Counted from the first letter of the stretch, positions 53,678 to 61,892 are shown. The stretch is 64,000 nt of DNA from JAAYCI01 sp964370295 (GCA_964370295.1 CAYJIR010000005.1:1-64000), one strand, 5' to 3'. Translations and numbers: made by a program. Notes: generated from the letters alone by a model not told the origin.

Positions 53678-53879
53678 CAAACACCCCGCATTATTTTTCT
53701 ATATTCCTCTTTCTGAAACCCCTTCAAACAATGGCGCTTCCACATGCAAAACAATACCTCACCCAAACCATCCTGTCAAGATATTCTTTAAGAGGAGAAA
53801 ACCCGTATTGTCTTTATCCAACAAGGTGACTGAAGATATCTTTTTTGTACTGGTCCGGTCTCACCGTGAACGGCAGTTT

Positions 53880-53911
53880 CCATAAAAATACTTAAGGTAG
53901 TACTTTTATGG
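53880..53911. repeat. intergenic repeat, 'CCATAAAA hairpin' family
   Basis: CCATAAAAATACT (53880-53892) pairs with AGTACTTTTATGG (53899-53911), one mismatch. Against the copy at 51662 the TGCT/AGCA step has changed to TACT/AGTA, a compensatory change. Confidence 0.7.
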
Positions 53912-53928
53912 GCTTATTTTTATAGAGC

Positions 53929-54002
53929 GGTTGACAATGTCAACCTTATAAATTAATGCCTACTGAATAAACTCTGCATGGGTTTATTCAGTAGGCATTA
54001 AT
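53929..54002. repeat. short TTGACA palindrome and perfect 21-bp inverted repeat
   Basis: GGTTGACAATGTCAACC (53929-53945) is a tight palindrome like the TTGACAAAGT family. Then ATTAATGCCTACTGAATAAA plus C (53952-53972) is exactly complementary to 53982-54002 around nine bases. The arms are the full form of the AATGCCTGCTGAATAAAC module. Upstream, 53678-53879 holds no gene. Confidence 0.85.
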
Positions 54003-54006
54003 TAAA

Positions 54007-54035
54007 TTGCTCTTAGCCGCGAAAACATGTATAAT
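54007..54035 (+). promoter_or_regulatory. promoter of the Cache-EAL gene
   Basis: TTGCTC (54007-54012), 17 bases, TATAAT (54030-54035). It covers the upstream in-frame ATG at 54027, which therefore is unlikely to be used. Confidence 0.6.
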
Positions 54036-54092
54036 ACCAATATCTATAAAAAAATGGTTTATTGCAATAATTTTACATTGTGTGGTGATATA

Positions 54093-56321
54093 ATGCGCGG
54101 GAAATACCAAAAATTAATCACAAGTGTGTCTATTTTTTTAATTTTCGCCCTCGTTTTAACAAGCTTTATCCTGTTTAGCCGTGGCGTTAGCTCACAACTT
54201 GAATATTCAACAGCTCAAACCTTAGGCGAAATATCCGGGCAACAACAATTCACCTTTAATTCAGAGCTAGTCAATGAGCGCAACGCCCTAAACAGCATTG
54301 CGGAAACACTGGTTATCATGGGAAACAATGAGGACCAAATTGTAGAATACCTCAACAGCTTGATAGAACACCATGGATTTGCCGCATTAATCGTCAGTGA
54401 TTTGTCCGGTATCGGGGTGCATTCCAGTGGAGAAATCGTTGATATATCAAAACAATCGTATTTTTCCGCTGCGCTGCAAGGCGAATTTATTTTGTCCGAA
54501 CCCGGCCCTGCTGTTTCCTCGGATGATGTGGTGTTAACAGCCGCAGCACCCATTTACGAAAATGGTGAGATTGCGGGCGTAGTGGCAACGGAATATACCG
54601 ATGCTTATTTAAGAGCCTTTCTAAGCGAAGCATTCGATGGCGCCAGCTACACCGTTGTTGTAAACCAAGAGGGCGTTATTATGCTTGAATCGGCGCCGGT
54701 GCACGGTGTGGGCGCAACGCTTGAAAATATTTTAGTGTCGGCCACCATCGAAAATAATCGCTCTGTAGACGAGGTGCAACAAGACATTTTAGAGGGTGAA
54801 TCCGGCGCTGTTGAATACACCTATGACGGGGTTGCCAAACTGTGCGATTATCGGCCTGTGGAGCTAAACAATTGGTCCATCATCACCATTGTTCCCATAG
54901 AAGTTATAGACGAAACCATGAATTCTATTTTGTTTAGCATGCTCAAAGTGGCCTTGGTTATTTTTATATGTTTCCTTTTGTTTTTAGCCTATCTTTTATA
55001 TTTAGAACGAAAGAACTATAAAACCATAGAACAACTTGCATACTTTGATGACCTTACCGGCATGTACAATGTTAGCAAGCTCAAAATAGAAGCCCAGAAA
55101 CAACTTCTTAACAACCCAAACACAGCCTTTGTGATGGTAAAGTTCGACTTTGTAAATTTCAAAACCATCAACGAACTGTTCTCGTTTAAAAAAGGCGACG
55201 AATTATTAAAAACCGCAAAAAAAGTGAGCGATACCATCCAGGATCCCTCTTTCATCATTGCGCGTGTTGGAACCGATGAATTTATGTTTTTTGGAAAACT
55301 TTCCCTGTTTGAAAACTTTGAAGTGCAGCATTTTTATTTCGAACAAATGTACAGGGATATGATAGAGGATTTAGGAAATTATCAGCTTGCCTTCCGGTAT
55401 GGACGATATATCATCCCTAAAGGCAGCACCGATATTATAGAAATTGTAAACCGCGTAAACCTTGCACATTCCAACACCAAAATAGATGGCTATGGTTTAT
55501 TTTGCGACTATGACGAAAACTACACAAGCAAACTATTGCGTGAAACAGAAATTACAAATAAAATGAATGACGCTTTGGCCGGCAACGAGTTTAAGGTATA
55601 TTTGCAACCTAAATTTAGTGTGCAGGAAAAGAGGCTTGTGGGCGCCGAAGCCCTGGTGCGTTGGGAAGAAAAAGACGGAAACATGCTTTTCCCCGGTGAT
55701 TTCATTCCTTTGTTTGAAAAAAACGGCTTCATTGCAAAGCTGGATAAATATGTGCTGGAACAAACTTGCAAATTAATACAAAATTGGCATAGCCAAGGAT
55801 ATGGGCACCTAAAAATTTCGGTTAATCTTTCGCGCAGAAATCTATCAAACCCAACGATCATCGAAGAAATTGTGTCTGTGGTAGACACATACAAGGTGCC
55901 ACATGAATACGTTGAAATTGAGCTCACCGAATCTGTCGCTATTGAAAACGAGGAAGCCTTGTCGAAATTTTTCTCGGAACTTCATAGAAACGGCATCAAA
56001 ACCTCTATCGATGATTTTGGCGTGGGTTATTCCTCGCTTAGCATGCTGAAAACCTTGCATGTTGATACTTTAAAAATGGACAGAAGTTTCTTTGTGGGCG
56101 GCGAACTTGCATTGCGAAGCGACAGGCTGATCGATGGCATTGTTAAATTGTCGCATAGCATGGGGCTTTATGTTGTGGCAGAAGGCATAGAAACCTCCGA
56201 TCAAATCGAAATTCTTAAAGCGGTAAAATGTGATGCGGTTCAGGGCTATTTCTACTCAAAGCCCCTGCCCGCCTGCGAATTTGAAAAAAAATATCTGCAA
56301 AGCACCACCAACAGTCAATAA
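54093..56321 (+). CDS. Cache-GGDEF(degenerate)-EAL c-di-GMP phosphodiesterase
   Basis: Membrane protein: helix near the N-terminus (about 10-30), extracellular Cache-like sensor (to about 258), second helix (about 280-305), GGDEF domain and EAL domain. The GGDEF signature reads GTDEF (393-397), so cyclase activity is doubtful. The EAL site looks complete: EALVRW (519), NLSRRNL, ELTES, IDDFGVGYSS, LKMDRSF, AEGIET and QGYFYSKPL. It should lower c-di-GMP in response to an external ligand. I start it at the ATG at 54093 because the ATG at 54027 lies inside the -10. About 742 residues. Confidence 0.9.
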   Translation: MRGKYQKLITSVSIFLIFALVLTSFILFSRGVSSQLEYSTAQTLGEISGQQQFTFNSELVNERNALNSIAETLVIMGNNEDQIVEYLNSLIEHHGFAALIVSDLSGIGVHSSGEIVDISKQSYFSAALQGEFILSEPGPAVSSDDVVLTAAAPIYENGEIAGVVATEYTDAYLRAFLSEAFDGASYTVVVNQEGVIMLESAPVHGVGATLENILVSATIENNRSVDEVQQDILEGESGAVEYTYDGVAKLCDYRPVELNNWSIITIVPIEVIDETMNSILFSMLKVALVIFICFLLFLAYLLYLERKNYKTIEQLAYFDDLTGMYNVSKLKIEAQKQLLNNPNTAFVMVKFDFVNFKTINELFSFKKGDELLKTAKKVSDTIQDPSFIIARVGTDEFMFFGKLSLFENFEVQHFYFEQMYRDMIEDLGNYQLAFRYGRYIIPKGSTDIIEIVNRVNLAHSNTKIDGYGLFCDYDENYTSKLLRETEITNKMNDALAGNEFKVYLQPKFSVQEKRLVGAEALVRWEEKDGNMLFPGDFIPLFEKNGFIAKLDKYVLEQTCKLIQNWHSQGYGHLKISVNLSRRNLSNPTIIEEIVSVVDTYKVPHEYVEIELTESVAIENEEALSKFFSELHRNGIKTSIDDFGVGYSSLSMLKTLHVDTLKMDRSFFVGGELALRSDRLIDGIVKLSHSMGLYVVAEGIETSDQIEILKAVKCDAVQGYFYSKPLPACEFEKKYLQSTTNSQ

Positions 56322-56389
56322 GCCTTCTTTATTTCGCGTGTCATCGCCACAAAATAAGCAAAGCAAGTAATGTCCAAAAGGAAATTTAC

Positions 56390-57370
56390 ATGGAAACGGC
56401 AAAAAAAAATTGTATCTCATGCGGTGCTTGCACAAAAAACTGTATTTTTCTTGCAAAATATGGCCTAGACTTTAGCAAAGAAAACGAGCTTAAACAGCTT
56501 GCACATCATTGTATGCTTTGTGGCAAATGCTCGCGTGTTTGCCCTATCAAAATAGACGGCCGCAAGCGCATGTTGAACATGCGCTTGCAAAATGTGCAGG
56601 AAAGACACGGAAAACTGAATGGCTATTCCTTATTGCGCTTAGAAAAAAACAACTATCTTTTTAAAAACCACAAAAAGGCACAGAAAAAAAGCGTGCTTTT
56701 TCCCGGTTGCAACTATCCCTCTTTGTATCCAAAAACACTGGATGTTTTAATCTCTCTTTTGCAAAAAAAAGGGATGGGTATCATGTTTGATTGTTGTGGA
56801 AAACCCATAGCTGAACTTGGGCTGAAAAAAAAAGAAGAAGCCATTACTGCGCGGCTAAACCAGGTGATACAAGCAGAAGGAATAGAAGAAATTGTGGTGC
56901 TTTGCCCCAATTGTTACTATCATTTGGCCGGCAAAATACATGTACCCATTGTTTCTGTATACGAAAAATTGCTACAGTTTGGCCTAGGCGAAGCCATAAC
57001 AACAAACGAAGAAGAACTGCACCTGTTTTTACCTTGCCCGGATAAGGCCGGCAAACATTTTTTAAACAGCATTCGCAATTTTTTACCCGACAAACTATGC
57101 GAAATACAAACACCGCAATGTTGTGGCCTTGGCGGCGTAGCCGTCGCTAAAGAGCCAAGCTATCCTGCTGTTTTGGCCTCGCAATTGCAAAGCTATCAAA
57201 AAGACAATCATGACGAAAACATTTATGTATACTGCGCTTCTTGCGCGGGCAGTTTTAAAAAGAAAGGTGTGCAAGGCGTGCATCATGTTTTAAGCAAAAT
57301 ATTAAACACACAGGAGGCCCCCGATATTTATCGGTCTTTATACAACCGCGTAAAATATAAATGGAAATAG
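56390..57370 (+). CDS. Fe-S/CCG-domain oxidoreductase (HdrD/GlpC-like)
   Basis: Cytoplasmic electron-transfer protein. Two 4Fe-4S motifs open it, CISCGACTKNC and CMLCGKCSRVCP. Two cysteine-rich CCG-type units follow: FPGCNYPS/FDCCGKP/CPNCYYHL and PCPDKAG/CCGLGG/YCASCAG. This is the layout of heterodisulfide-reductase D and GlpC-like subunits. No flavoprotein partner is adjacent. AAAGGAAA precedes the ATG. 326 residues. It is followed on the same strand by the rhodanese and TVP38 genes, suggesting a role in sulfur or selenium redox chemistry. Confidence 0.88.
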   Translation: METAKKNCISCGACTKNCIFLAKYGLDFSKENELKQLAHHCMLCGKCSRVCPIKIDGRKRMLNMRLQNVQERHGKLNGYSLLRLEKNNYLFKNHKKAQKKSVLFPGCNYPSLYPKTLDVLISLLQKKGMGIMFDCCGKPIAELGLKKKEEAITARLNQVIQAEGIEEIVVLCPNCYYHLAGKIHVPIVSVYEKLLQFGLGEAITTNEEELHLFLPCPDKAGKHFLNSIRNFLPDKLCEIQTPQCCGLGGVAVAKEPSYPAVLASQLQSYQKDNHDENIYVYCASCAGSFKKKGVQGVHHVLSKILNTQEAPDIYRSLYNRVKYKWK

Positions 57371-57463
57371 CTTCCCTGCTCATCATTCCTATTCATTCCC
57401 AAAACCCAGGATAGACTCATAGAAAAAATCTATATCAAACCTATTTGTTATTGCTATTTTTAA

Positions 57464-57493
57464 TTGGCATTTCGCGACAAAGTTTGATAGGAT
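57464..57493 (+). promoter_or_regulatory. candidate promoter of the rhodanese-TVP38 pair
   Basis: TTGGCA (57464-57469), 18 bases, TAGGAT (57488-57493), about 40 bases before the start. A modest match in the 155-base gap after the Fe-S gene. Confidence 0.4.
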
Positions 57494-57531
57494 AAAACAG
57501 GTTTATCACTATTTTATTTTGGGGGATGAAA

Positions 57532-58434
57532 ATGAAAAGAGCACTCTTTGCATTATTTATGGTAGCCATTCTTGTATTTAGCGGCTGCAGCACAGGCGGC
57601 ACCACACAACTGGAACCACCCGTTTTCGAAGGCGAGTACATGGTGTCTCCTCAGTATGTAGCAGACAATTTAGACGACATCATTCTAATTGATGCACGCG
57701 GTGAGGCCGCCCAGTCCGAAACTATAAAAGGCGCCACCATTTTAGCCTGGCAATATCTTGCCACCTGTGAAGATGGTGCCCCGGGCGATGAAAACTGGGG
57801 TGTGATTTTAGACACCCAACGTCTTAGCGAGCGTTTAGGCGAAAAGGGCATAGATCCTGCAAAAGAAATTGTTATTTTTGCCTCTTCGCAAGATGGCTGG
57901 GGCGATGACGGACGCATCGCCTGGGAACTGTTGGCGGCAGGCTATGAAAATGTCAAGCTGGTAGACGGTGGTTTTGATATGCTGAAGGCCGCCGGCTTGG
58001 AAACCCAAGAGGGCGAAACTGTGTATGATCCCGTGGAGGTAAACATAGAAACCATTGATGAAGAACATGTTATCAACACAGATGAACTTTTGGAGATTTA
58101 CGACGAAGTAAAGATAGTGGATGTGCGCGCCCTAGAAGAATATGAAGGGGCCACCTTATATGGAGAAGCAAACGGCGGGCATTTACCCGGCGCCATTCAT
58201 ATCGATTTTGTCGACTTATTTCAAGAAAACGGCAACTTAAAATCGAACGCCGAACTGGAAGAGCTTTTTGCGCAGGCCGGGCTCTCTAAAGACGACGAAA
58301 TTGTATGCTATTGCACCGCCGGCATACGCTCGGCCTATATGCAATTGGTTTTAGAGATGTTGGGCTATGAAAACACCCAAAATTATGACGAATCTTTTTA
58401 TCGCTGGTGTGTAGAACAAGAAGTGCAGGTATAG
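57532..58434 (+). CDS. double-rhodanese lipoprotein (sulfurtransferase)
   Basis: Exported sulfurtransferase of the 3-mercaptopyruvate type. Lipobox VFSGC gives a membrane-anchored extracellular protein. Two rhodanese domains follow; the first has no Cys at its loop (IFASSQDGWG) and the second has an active loop CTAGIR preceded by CY (Cys261). I favour the ATG at 57532, six bases after GGGGG; one two codons earlier sits directly against that sequence. About 300 residues. The TVP38 gene begins nine bases after its stop. Confidence 0.9.
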   Translation: MKRALFALFMVAILVFSGCSTGGTTQLEPPVFEGEYMVSPQYVADNLDDIILIDARGEAAQSETIKGATILAWQYLATCEDGAPGDENWGVILDTQRLSERLGEKGIDPAKEIVIFASSQDGWGDDGRIAWELLAAGYENVKLVDGGFDMLKAAGLETQEGETVYDPVEVNIETIDEEHVINTDELLEIYDEVKIVDVRALEEYEGATLYGEANGGHLPGAIHIDFVDLFQENGNLKSNAELEELFAQAGLSKDDEIVCYCTAGIRSAYMQLVLEMLGYENTQNYDESFYRWCVEQEVQV

Positions 58435-58442
58435 GTGAAAAC

Positions 58443-59150
58443 ATGAACAAAACAAAAGTGACAAAATGGGCTAGAATTATTTTGCTGGCTTTGCTGCTAG
58501 CCACTGTGGCAAGCTATTTTCTGATACCCAGTGTCAACTCCATGTTAAACAGGGTATTTATGATTTTCAGCTCGCTCAGTGTAGAAAACGTGATTGGCTT
58601 TATCCGCTCTTTTGGTGTGTGGGCGGTTGTGGTTTCGTTTATGCTTATGGTATTTCAATCTGTGGCGGCACCACTGCCTGCATTTTTAATCACCTTTGCC
58701 AATGCCGCTGTCTTTGGTTGGTGGCAAGGTGCCATCTTATCTTGGACAAGCTCTATGGTGGGTGCCATACTTTGTTTTTACATTGCGCGCCTGGCCGGCC
58801 GCGACGTGGTGGAAAAACTAAGCTCCAAGTTGGCACTAAACAATGTGGATGAATACTTCGAGAAATACGGAAAATATGCCATCCTCATTTGTCGCCTGCT
58901 TCCGTTTGTCTCCTTTGATTTTGTAAGCTATGGAGCCGGTTTAACCGCCATGGGTATTTTCCCCTTTGTTTTGGCCACCGGCCTGGGCCAACTACCCGCC
59001 ACGTTGGTATATTCTTATGTGGGTGGAATGCTAACCGGGGGCACACAAGTGATGGTTACTGCCCTGCTTATCATCTTTGCCTTGTTCACCGGTGTGTTGC
59101 TGTTTAAAAAAATATACCAAGACCGTAACAAAAAACGCTCTGCCCCCTAG
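58443..59150 (+). CDS. TVP38/TMEM64 (VTT/DedA-like) membrane protein
   Basis: Membrane protein of the VTT domain superfamily. FPVFA-type core motifs appear as LPAFLITFANAAVFGWWQGA, FYIARLAGRDVVEK and LICRLLPFVSFDFVSYGAGL. Roles known for relatives include lipid scrambling and selenite or metal transport. The ATG at 58443 follows AGGTGA. About 235 residues. Pairing with a rhodanese lipoprotein is a recurring context for this family and hints at transport of a sulfur- or selenium-containing compound. Confidence 0.88.
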   Translation: MNKTKVTKWARIILLALLLATVASYFLIPSVNSMLNRVFMIFSSLSVENVIGFIRSFGVWAVVVSFMLMVFQSVAAPLPAFLITFANAAVFGWWQGAILSWTSSMVGAILCFYIARLAGRDVVEKLSSKLALNNVDEYFEKYGKYAILICRLLPFVSFDFVSYGAGLTAMGIFPFVLATGLGQLPATLVYSYVGGMLTGGTQVMVTALLIIFALFTGVLLFKKIYQDRNKKRSAP

Positions 59151-59195
59151 AAGCCGTAAAGCATTTGCATTGTATAAAAACACATCTATTCTTAC

Positions 59196-59232
59196 AATAA
59201 ATATTCCCCGGCTAAGCCGGGGAATATTTATT
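59196..59232. terminator. strong 17-bp hairpin terminator
   Basis: AATAAATATTCCCCGGC (59196-59212) and GCCGGGGAATATTTATT (59216-59232) pair exactly around TAA. It serves the TVP38 transcript and, from the other side, the Nif11 precursor. TTATCCACTGAACAAACC (59231-59248) is an inverted half of the GTTTGTTCAGTGGGCATTAA module. Confidence 0.8.
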
Positions 59233-59302
59233 ATCCACTGAACAAACCAAAAGTGATATATGCAAATTTAAAACTGTCGTTTTTGGTTTGGCAGGCATTC
59301 TC

Positions 59303-59677
59303 CTACAGCGGTCCCTCACCCTGCCCGCCAAAAACACAAGAACAGCGTTTCTTCTCTTCGTCTCCCTTTGCAAGGCCGGAGCCCACCACCACACAACCAC
59401 AAGTTTTTCCCTCGTGATCTTTGCTGCCGCCACCGCCCACAATACACATACAATGCTTATAGCCACCCATCACGGCGGCAAGCTCCTCTTCGTCCAGTTC
59501 TCCCTCTTGTGGCGCAAAATCTTGCGCTTGCAAGGAATAGCCGGCCTCGTTTGCCAACACCACCACGGCTTCTATCACCACTTGTTCGTTTGTTTCCGTT
59601 TTCAGCGCCTCCATCTTTTGGAACAGCGCCTCCTCATTTTGCACTTCTTGCAAAAATTGTTTTGCTCTCTCAGTCAT
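59303..59677 (-). CDS. Nif11-type RiPP precursor with three CxC core units
   Basis: The N-terminal 72 residues look like a Nif11-like leader: helical, acidic, MTERAKQFLQEVQNEEALFQ at the start, ANEAGYSLQAQDF, and DEEELAAVMGG before a double-Gly site (Gly71-Gly72). The 52-residue core has three similar units, HCMCIVGGGG (Cys76, 78), TCGCVVVGSG (Cys93, 95) and RCSCVFGGQG (Cys112, 114), separated by charged linkers. Leader and core suggest a modified, exported peptide. No modifying enzyme or C39-peptidase exporter lies in the window, so it is an orphan here. GGGAGG precedes the ATG. 124 residues. Confidence 0.85.
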   Translation of the reverse strand: MTERAKQFLQEVQNEEALFQKMEALKTETNEQVVIEAVVVLANEAGYSLQAQDFAPQEGELDEEELAAVMGGYKHCMCIVGGGGSKDHEGKTCGCVVVGSGLAKGDEEKKRCSCVFGGQGEGPL

Positions 59678-59687
59678 ACTGCCTCCC

Positions 59688-59739
59688 TAGCTGCCTTTGC
59701 TTGCTGCCTTTGCTTGCTGCCTTTGCTTGCTGCCTTTGC
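59688..59739 (-). repeat. 13-bp tandem repeat in the leader of the RiPP precursor
   Basis: Three exact copies of TTGCTGCCTTTGC (59701-59739) plus a fourth with two changes (59688-59700). On the minus strand each unit holds AAAGG, a Shine-Dalgarno-like core. The array ends about four bases before the true GGGAGG. Confidence 0.9.
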
Positions 59740-59798
59740 TTTCCCCACTATAACAATATTATATATAGGGTTGCACAACACGGGGCTGTTGAAAAACA

Positions 59799-59880
59799 AA
59801 GGCTTTGCACTTTTCCAAACAAAAAAATACATTTCATAATATGTATATGTCTTTTTTTGTTTGTTCAGTGGGCATTAAGC
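59799..59880. repeat. intergenic repeat, copy of 51788-51875
   Basis: TTTGCACTTTTCCAAACAAA through ATAATATGTATATGTC and on to GTTTGTTCAGTGGGCATTAA repeats the right half of the 51701-51875 element with few substitutions. The left stem arm is missing. The A/T-rich stretch 59745-59770 beside it, with TATAAT on the minus strand, may be the RiPP precursor promoter. 59881-60085 holds no gene. Confidence 0.75.
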
Positions 59881-60085
59881 AAGAGTTGCAAAGCAAACTC
59901 TACATAAATAATACGTTGTTGTTCTGCTTTTGTTAGTTTGTAGCACCATTTAATTTAGATTGTAGGAGATTCCACCCCAATAGTCAAGCTGGTGCACATT
60001 TAAAAAACGACAATATGAAATCAACAGCAGATGACTTGAGCATACTTTTTTATAATTTCTTTTGATAAATATTTGATATTACCAC

Positions 60086-60114
60086 TTGCCAAAAGACGAG
60101 TTTATCTGTATACT
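60086..60114 (+). promoter_or_regulatory. promoter of the SPLTGVY secreted protein
   Basis: TTGCCA (60086-60091), 17 bases, TATACT (60109-60114), 41 bases before the ATG. A strong match. Confidence 0.75.
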
Positions 60115-60155
60115 TAAAATACTATGTTTGCAACCAAAAATTGGAGGAATTCTAT

Positions 60156-61481
60156 ATGATGAAAGTGAAAAAGAGCCAAATACTCGCCTTGGTACTTGCG
60201 GTTATCATGGCAACTATGTTGCTTGTGCCCATGGGTGTTTTGGCGGCACCAGGTGATATGTCGGCCGTTTATGGCGAAGTGATTGGAGACGCAACAAAAG
60301 CACAATTCACAATATCTTATACAGCAGCTAGCGGTCAAATTTTTTCACCAGATCATGAACAGCTATTTTACACCATCACCCCAGCGGGTGGAACGCCCGG
60401 GGCTAGAACGGCTATCCCCCTGGTGGCTAGTTTATTTCCGGCTGGTTCCACAGGTGAAACTGAAGTCACCGTAATTGTGCCAAGGGTAGCCGGTGCCACT
60501 TATGTATTTGATAACAACTATACCGCAGACCCCACCTATGGTGACGGCAAAGGCGATACCACCACCCCTGTAACCATCCCTGCCGACCCCGTAGACCCCA
60601 CCCCCTTTCCCATGAAAGCCACCATTTCAACGGAGAATTATGTAGACAATGACTTTATCATTTATGTGTCTTCCACCGAAGGTGATTCCAGCTTCGACGA
60701 CGGCGAAATGCGTGTTTCCAATAATGTCGATTCTGATGTTGTCACGGCAACGTTGGCTAAAGGTGCTTTTTACGAATATACTATTCCAAGCGCTCACCTC
60801 TCTAAAGATGTAACCTATACTTTCGAATTCACCCCTGATTCTGACATGTATCACACAAAAGGTGAACTCTCTGTCACCTACACCGGCAGCAACATGGTAG
60901 CCATTCCGGCAGACCCCTCGGCTTCCAGCGGATATGAAATCTCGACATCGGGCATCAGCCTTTCGCCCGTTCCTGCCGGATATACTTTCGAAGCCAATGA
61001 ATATAGCCAAAACAATTACTCCCCCGCCGTGCAATTCAACATGGGCCGTCTCTATAGAGAACAAGATGTCGCAACCAAAATGGCCGGAAAAGAATTGATT
61101 GGTTATTTTTCAGCCCGACTATTCCGCACCGACGAGCCCAGTATCCCTTATCATTACCAAGATCCTTTCACCTTGAGAGTGCCTATAAGCGGGCTTGAAA
61201 ACGGCACCACAGTAAGCGCAGTGCACTGGATTGGTGCCGGCGAATTAAACACCAGTATTGAAACCATCGATTTGGAAATACTGGAAGGCACTGTGCAAAA
61301 TGGTGTAGTCACCTTCACCCTCACAAAAGGCATGTCTCCCTTTGCTCTTTATGTGACACCGGCGGCTACCCCATCGTCTTCATCAACCCCGTCCTCTTCT
61401 TCGTCTTCGTCCTCTTCTTCTACTACAGTACCGACTACCGCTGTCACCACAGCCATCAGCCCCTTAACCGGTGTGTACTAA
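60156..61481 (+). CDS. secreted protein ending in SPLTGVY
   Basis: No recognised enzyme family. A signal peptide (about 1-31, cleavage near VLA) is followed by APGD, beta-rich domains and a Ser-rich linker close to the end. FTLTKGMSPFALYVTPAA near the C-terminus parallels FSTTKLSPFGFYLQVAA of the protein at 48356-49354, and the last residues are AISPLTGVY. There is no transmembrane helix or basic tail after that motif. I start it at the ATG at 60156, eight bases after GGAGG. About 441 residues. It is likely displayed or released at the cell surface. Confidence 0.8.
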   Translation: MMKVKKSQILALVLAVIMATMLLVPMGVLAAPGDMSAVYGEVIGDATKAQFTISYTAASGQIFSPDHEQLFYTITPAGGTPGARTAIPLVASLFPAGSTGETEVTVIVPRVAGATYVFDNNYTADPTYGDGKGDTTTPVTIPADPVDPTPFPMKATISTENYVDNDFIIYVSSTEGDSSFDDGEMRVSNNVDSDVVTATLAKGAFYEYTIPSAHLSKDVTYTFEFTPDSDMYHTKGELSVTYTGSNMVAIPADPSASSGYEISTSGISLSPVPAGYTFEANEYSQNNYSPAVQFNMGRLYREQDVATKMAGKELIGYFSARLFRTDEPSIPYHYQDPFTLRVPISGLENGTTVSAVHWIGAGELNTSIETIDLEILEGTVQNGVVTFTLTKGMSPFALYVTPAATPSSSSTPSSSSSSSSSSTTVPTTAVTTAISPLTGVY

Positions 61482-61599
61482 AACCGCTACATAGCACATA
61501 TTAATTTCAGCGACACTTGCACATTTGTGTGTTGATGGGTACTACAAAACCAAAAGAGCTACCCTAGCGTACCATCATGTGAAATTTTTAAAAACAAAG

Positions 61600-61656
61600 A
61601 TACGAGCTGCTTTCGGCCATAACTGCATTGCTGTTATGGGGTAAAGCAGCTCGTAT
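61600..61656. terminator. two-tier hairpin after the SPLTGVY gene
   Basis: ATACGAGCTGCTTT (61600-61613) pairs with AAAGCAGCTCGTAT (61643-61656) and encloses CCATAAC/GTTATGG (61617-61639). The inner hairpin plus GGGG recalls the CCATAAAA family. TTTAATTCTC follows on the plus strand, TTTGTTTTT on the minus strand. Nothing else is seen in 61482-61842. Confidence 0.65.
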
Positions 61657-61842
61657 TTAATTCTCGGCAAACAAAATCGGCCTCTTTTATTTGGAAAGGC
61701 ACAAGCTTCTTTCCAAATGTCATATAGAAAGCTTGCAAGCTGGTGATGGCCATGCAAGCTTTAAAACCGACGACGGCCAACCGCTTTGTTGTTTTTATTG
61801 TAAAAAACCTTTTGTTCAAAATCCATCTTCTGCACAAAACAG

Positions 61843-61883
61843 CACCTCTTGCCACAGGCTATGTCGCCCTATAGCAAGAGGTG
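61843..61883 (-). terminator. terminator-like hairpin near the end of the GGDEF gene
   Basis: CACCTCTTGC (61843-61852) pairs with GCAAGAGGTG (61874-61883), 10 bases after the stop codon at 61893. On the minus strand CTGTTTTG follows. Confidence 0.65.
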
Positions 61884-61892
61884 TTTGTATTG

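Noticed and set aside
54027..54092. Longer N-terminus of the Cache-EAL protein
   Set aside because: The ATG at 54027 overlaps a TATAAT that is 17 bases from TTGCTC and has no ribosome site.
59688..59739. CRISPR-like array
   Set aside because: Units are 13 bases and directly tandem, with no unique spacers and no cas genes. The 51-base array at 32568-32850 is coding and also spacer-less.
61372..61440. Poly-Ser tract as a sequencing artefact or frameshift
   Set aside because: The frame stays open on both sides and reaches the same SPxTGVY end as the unlinked paralogue.
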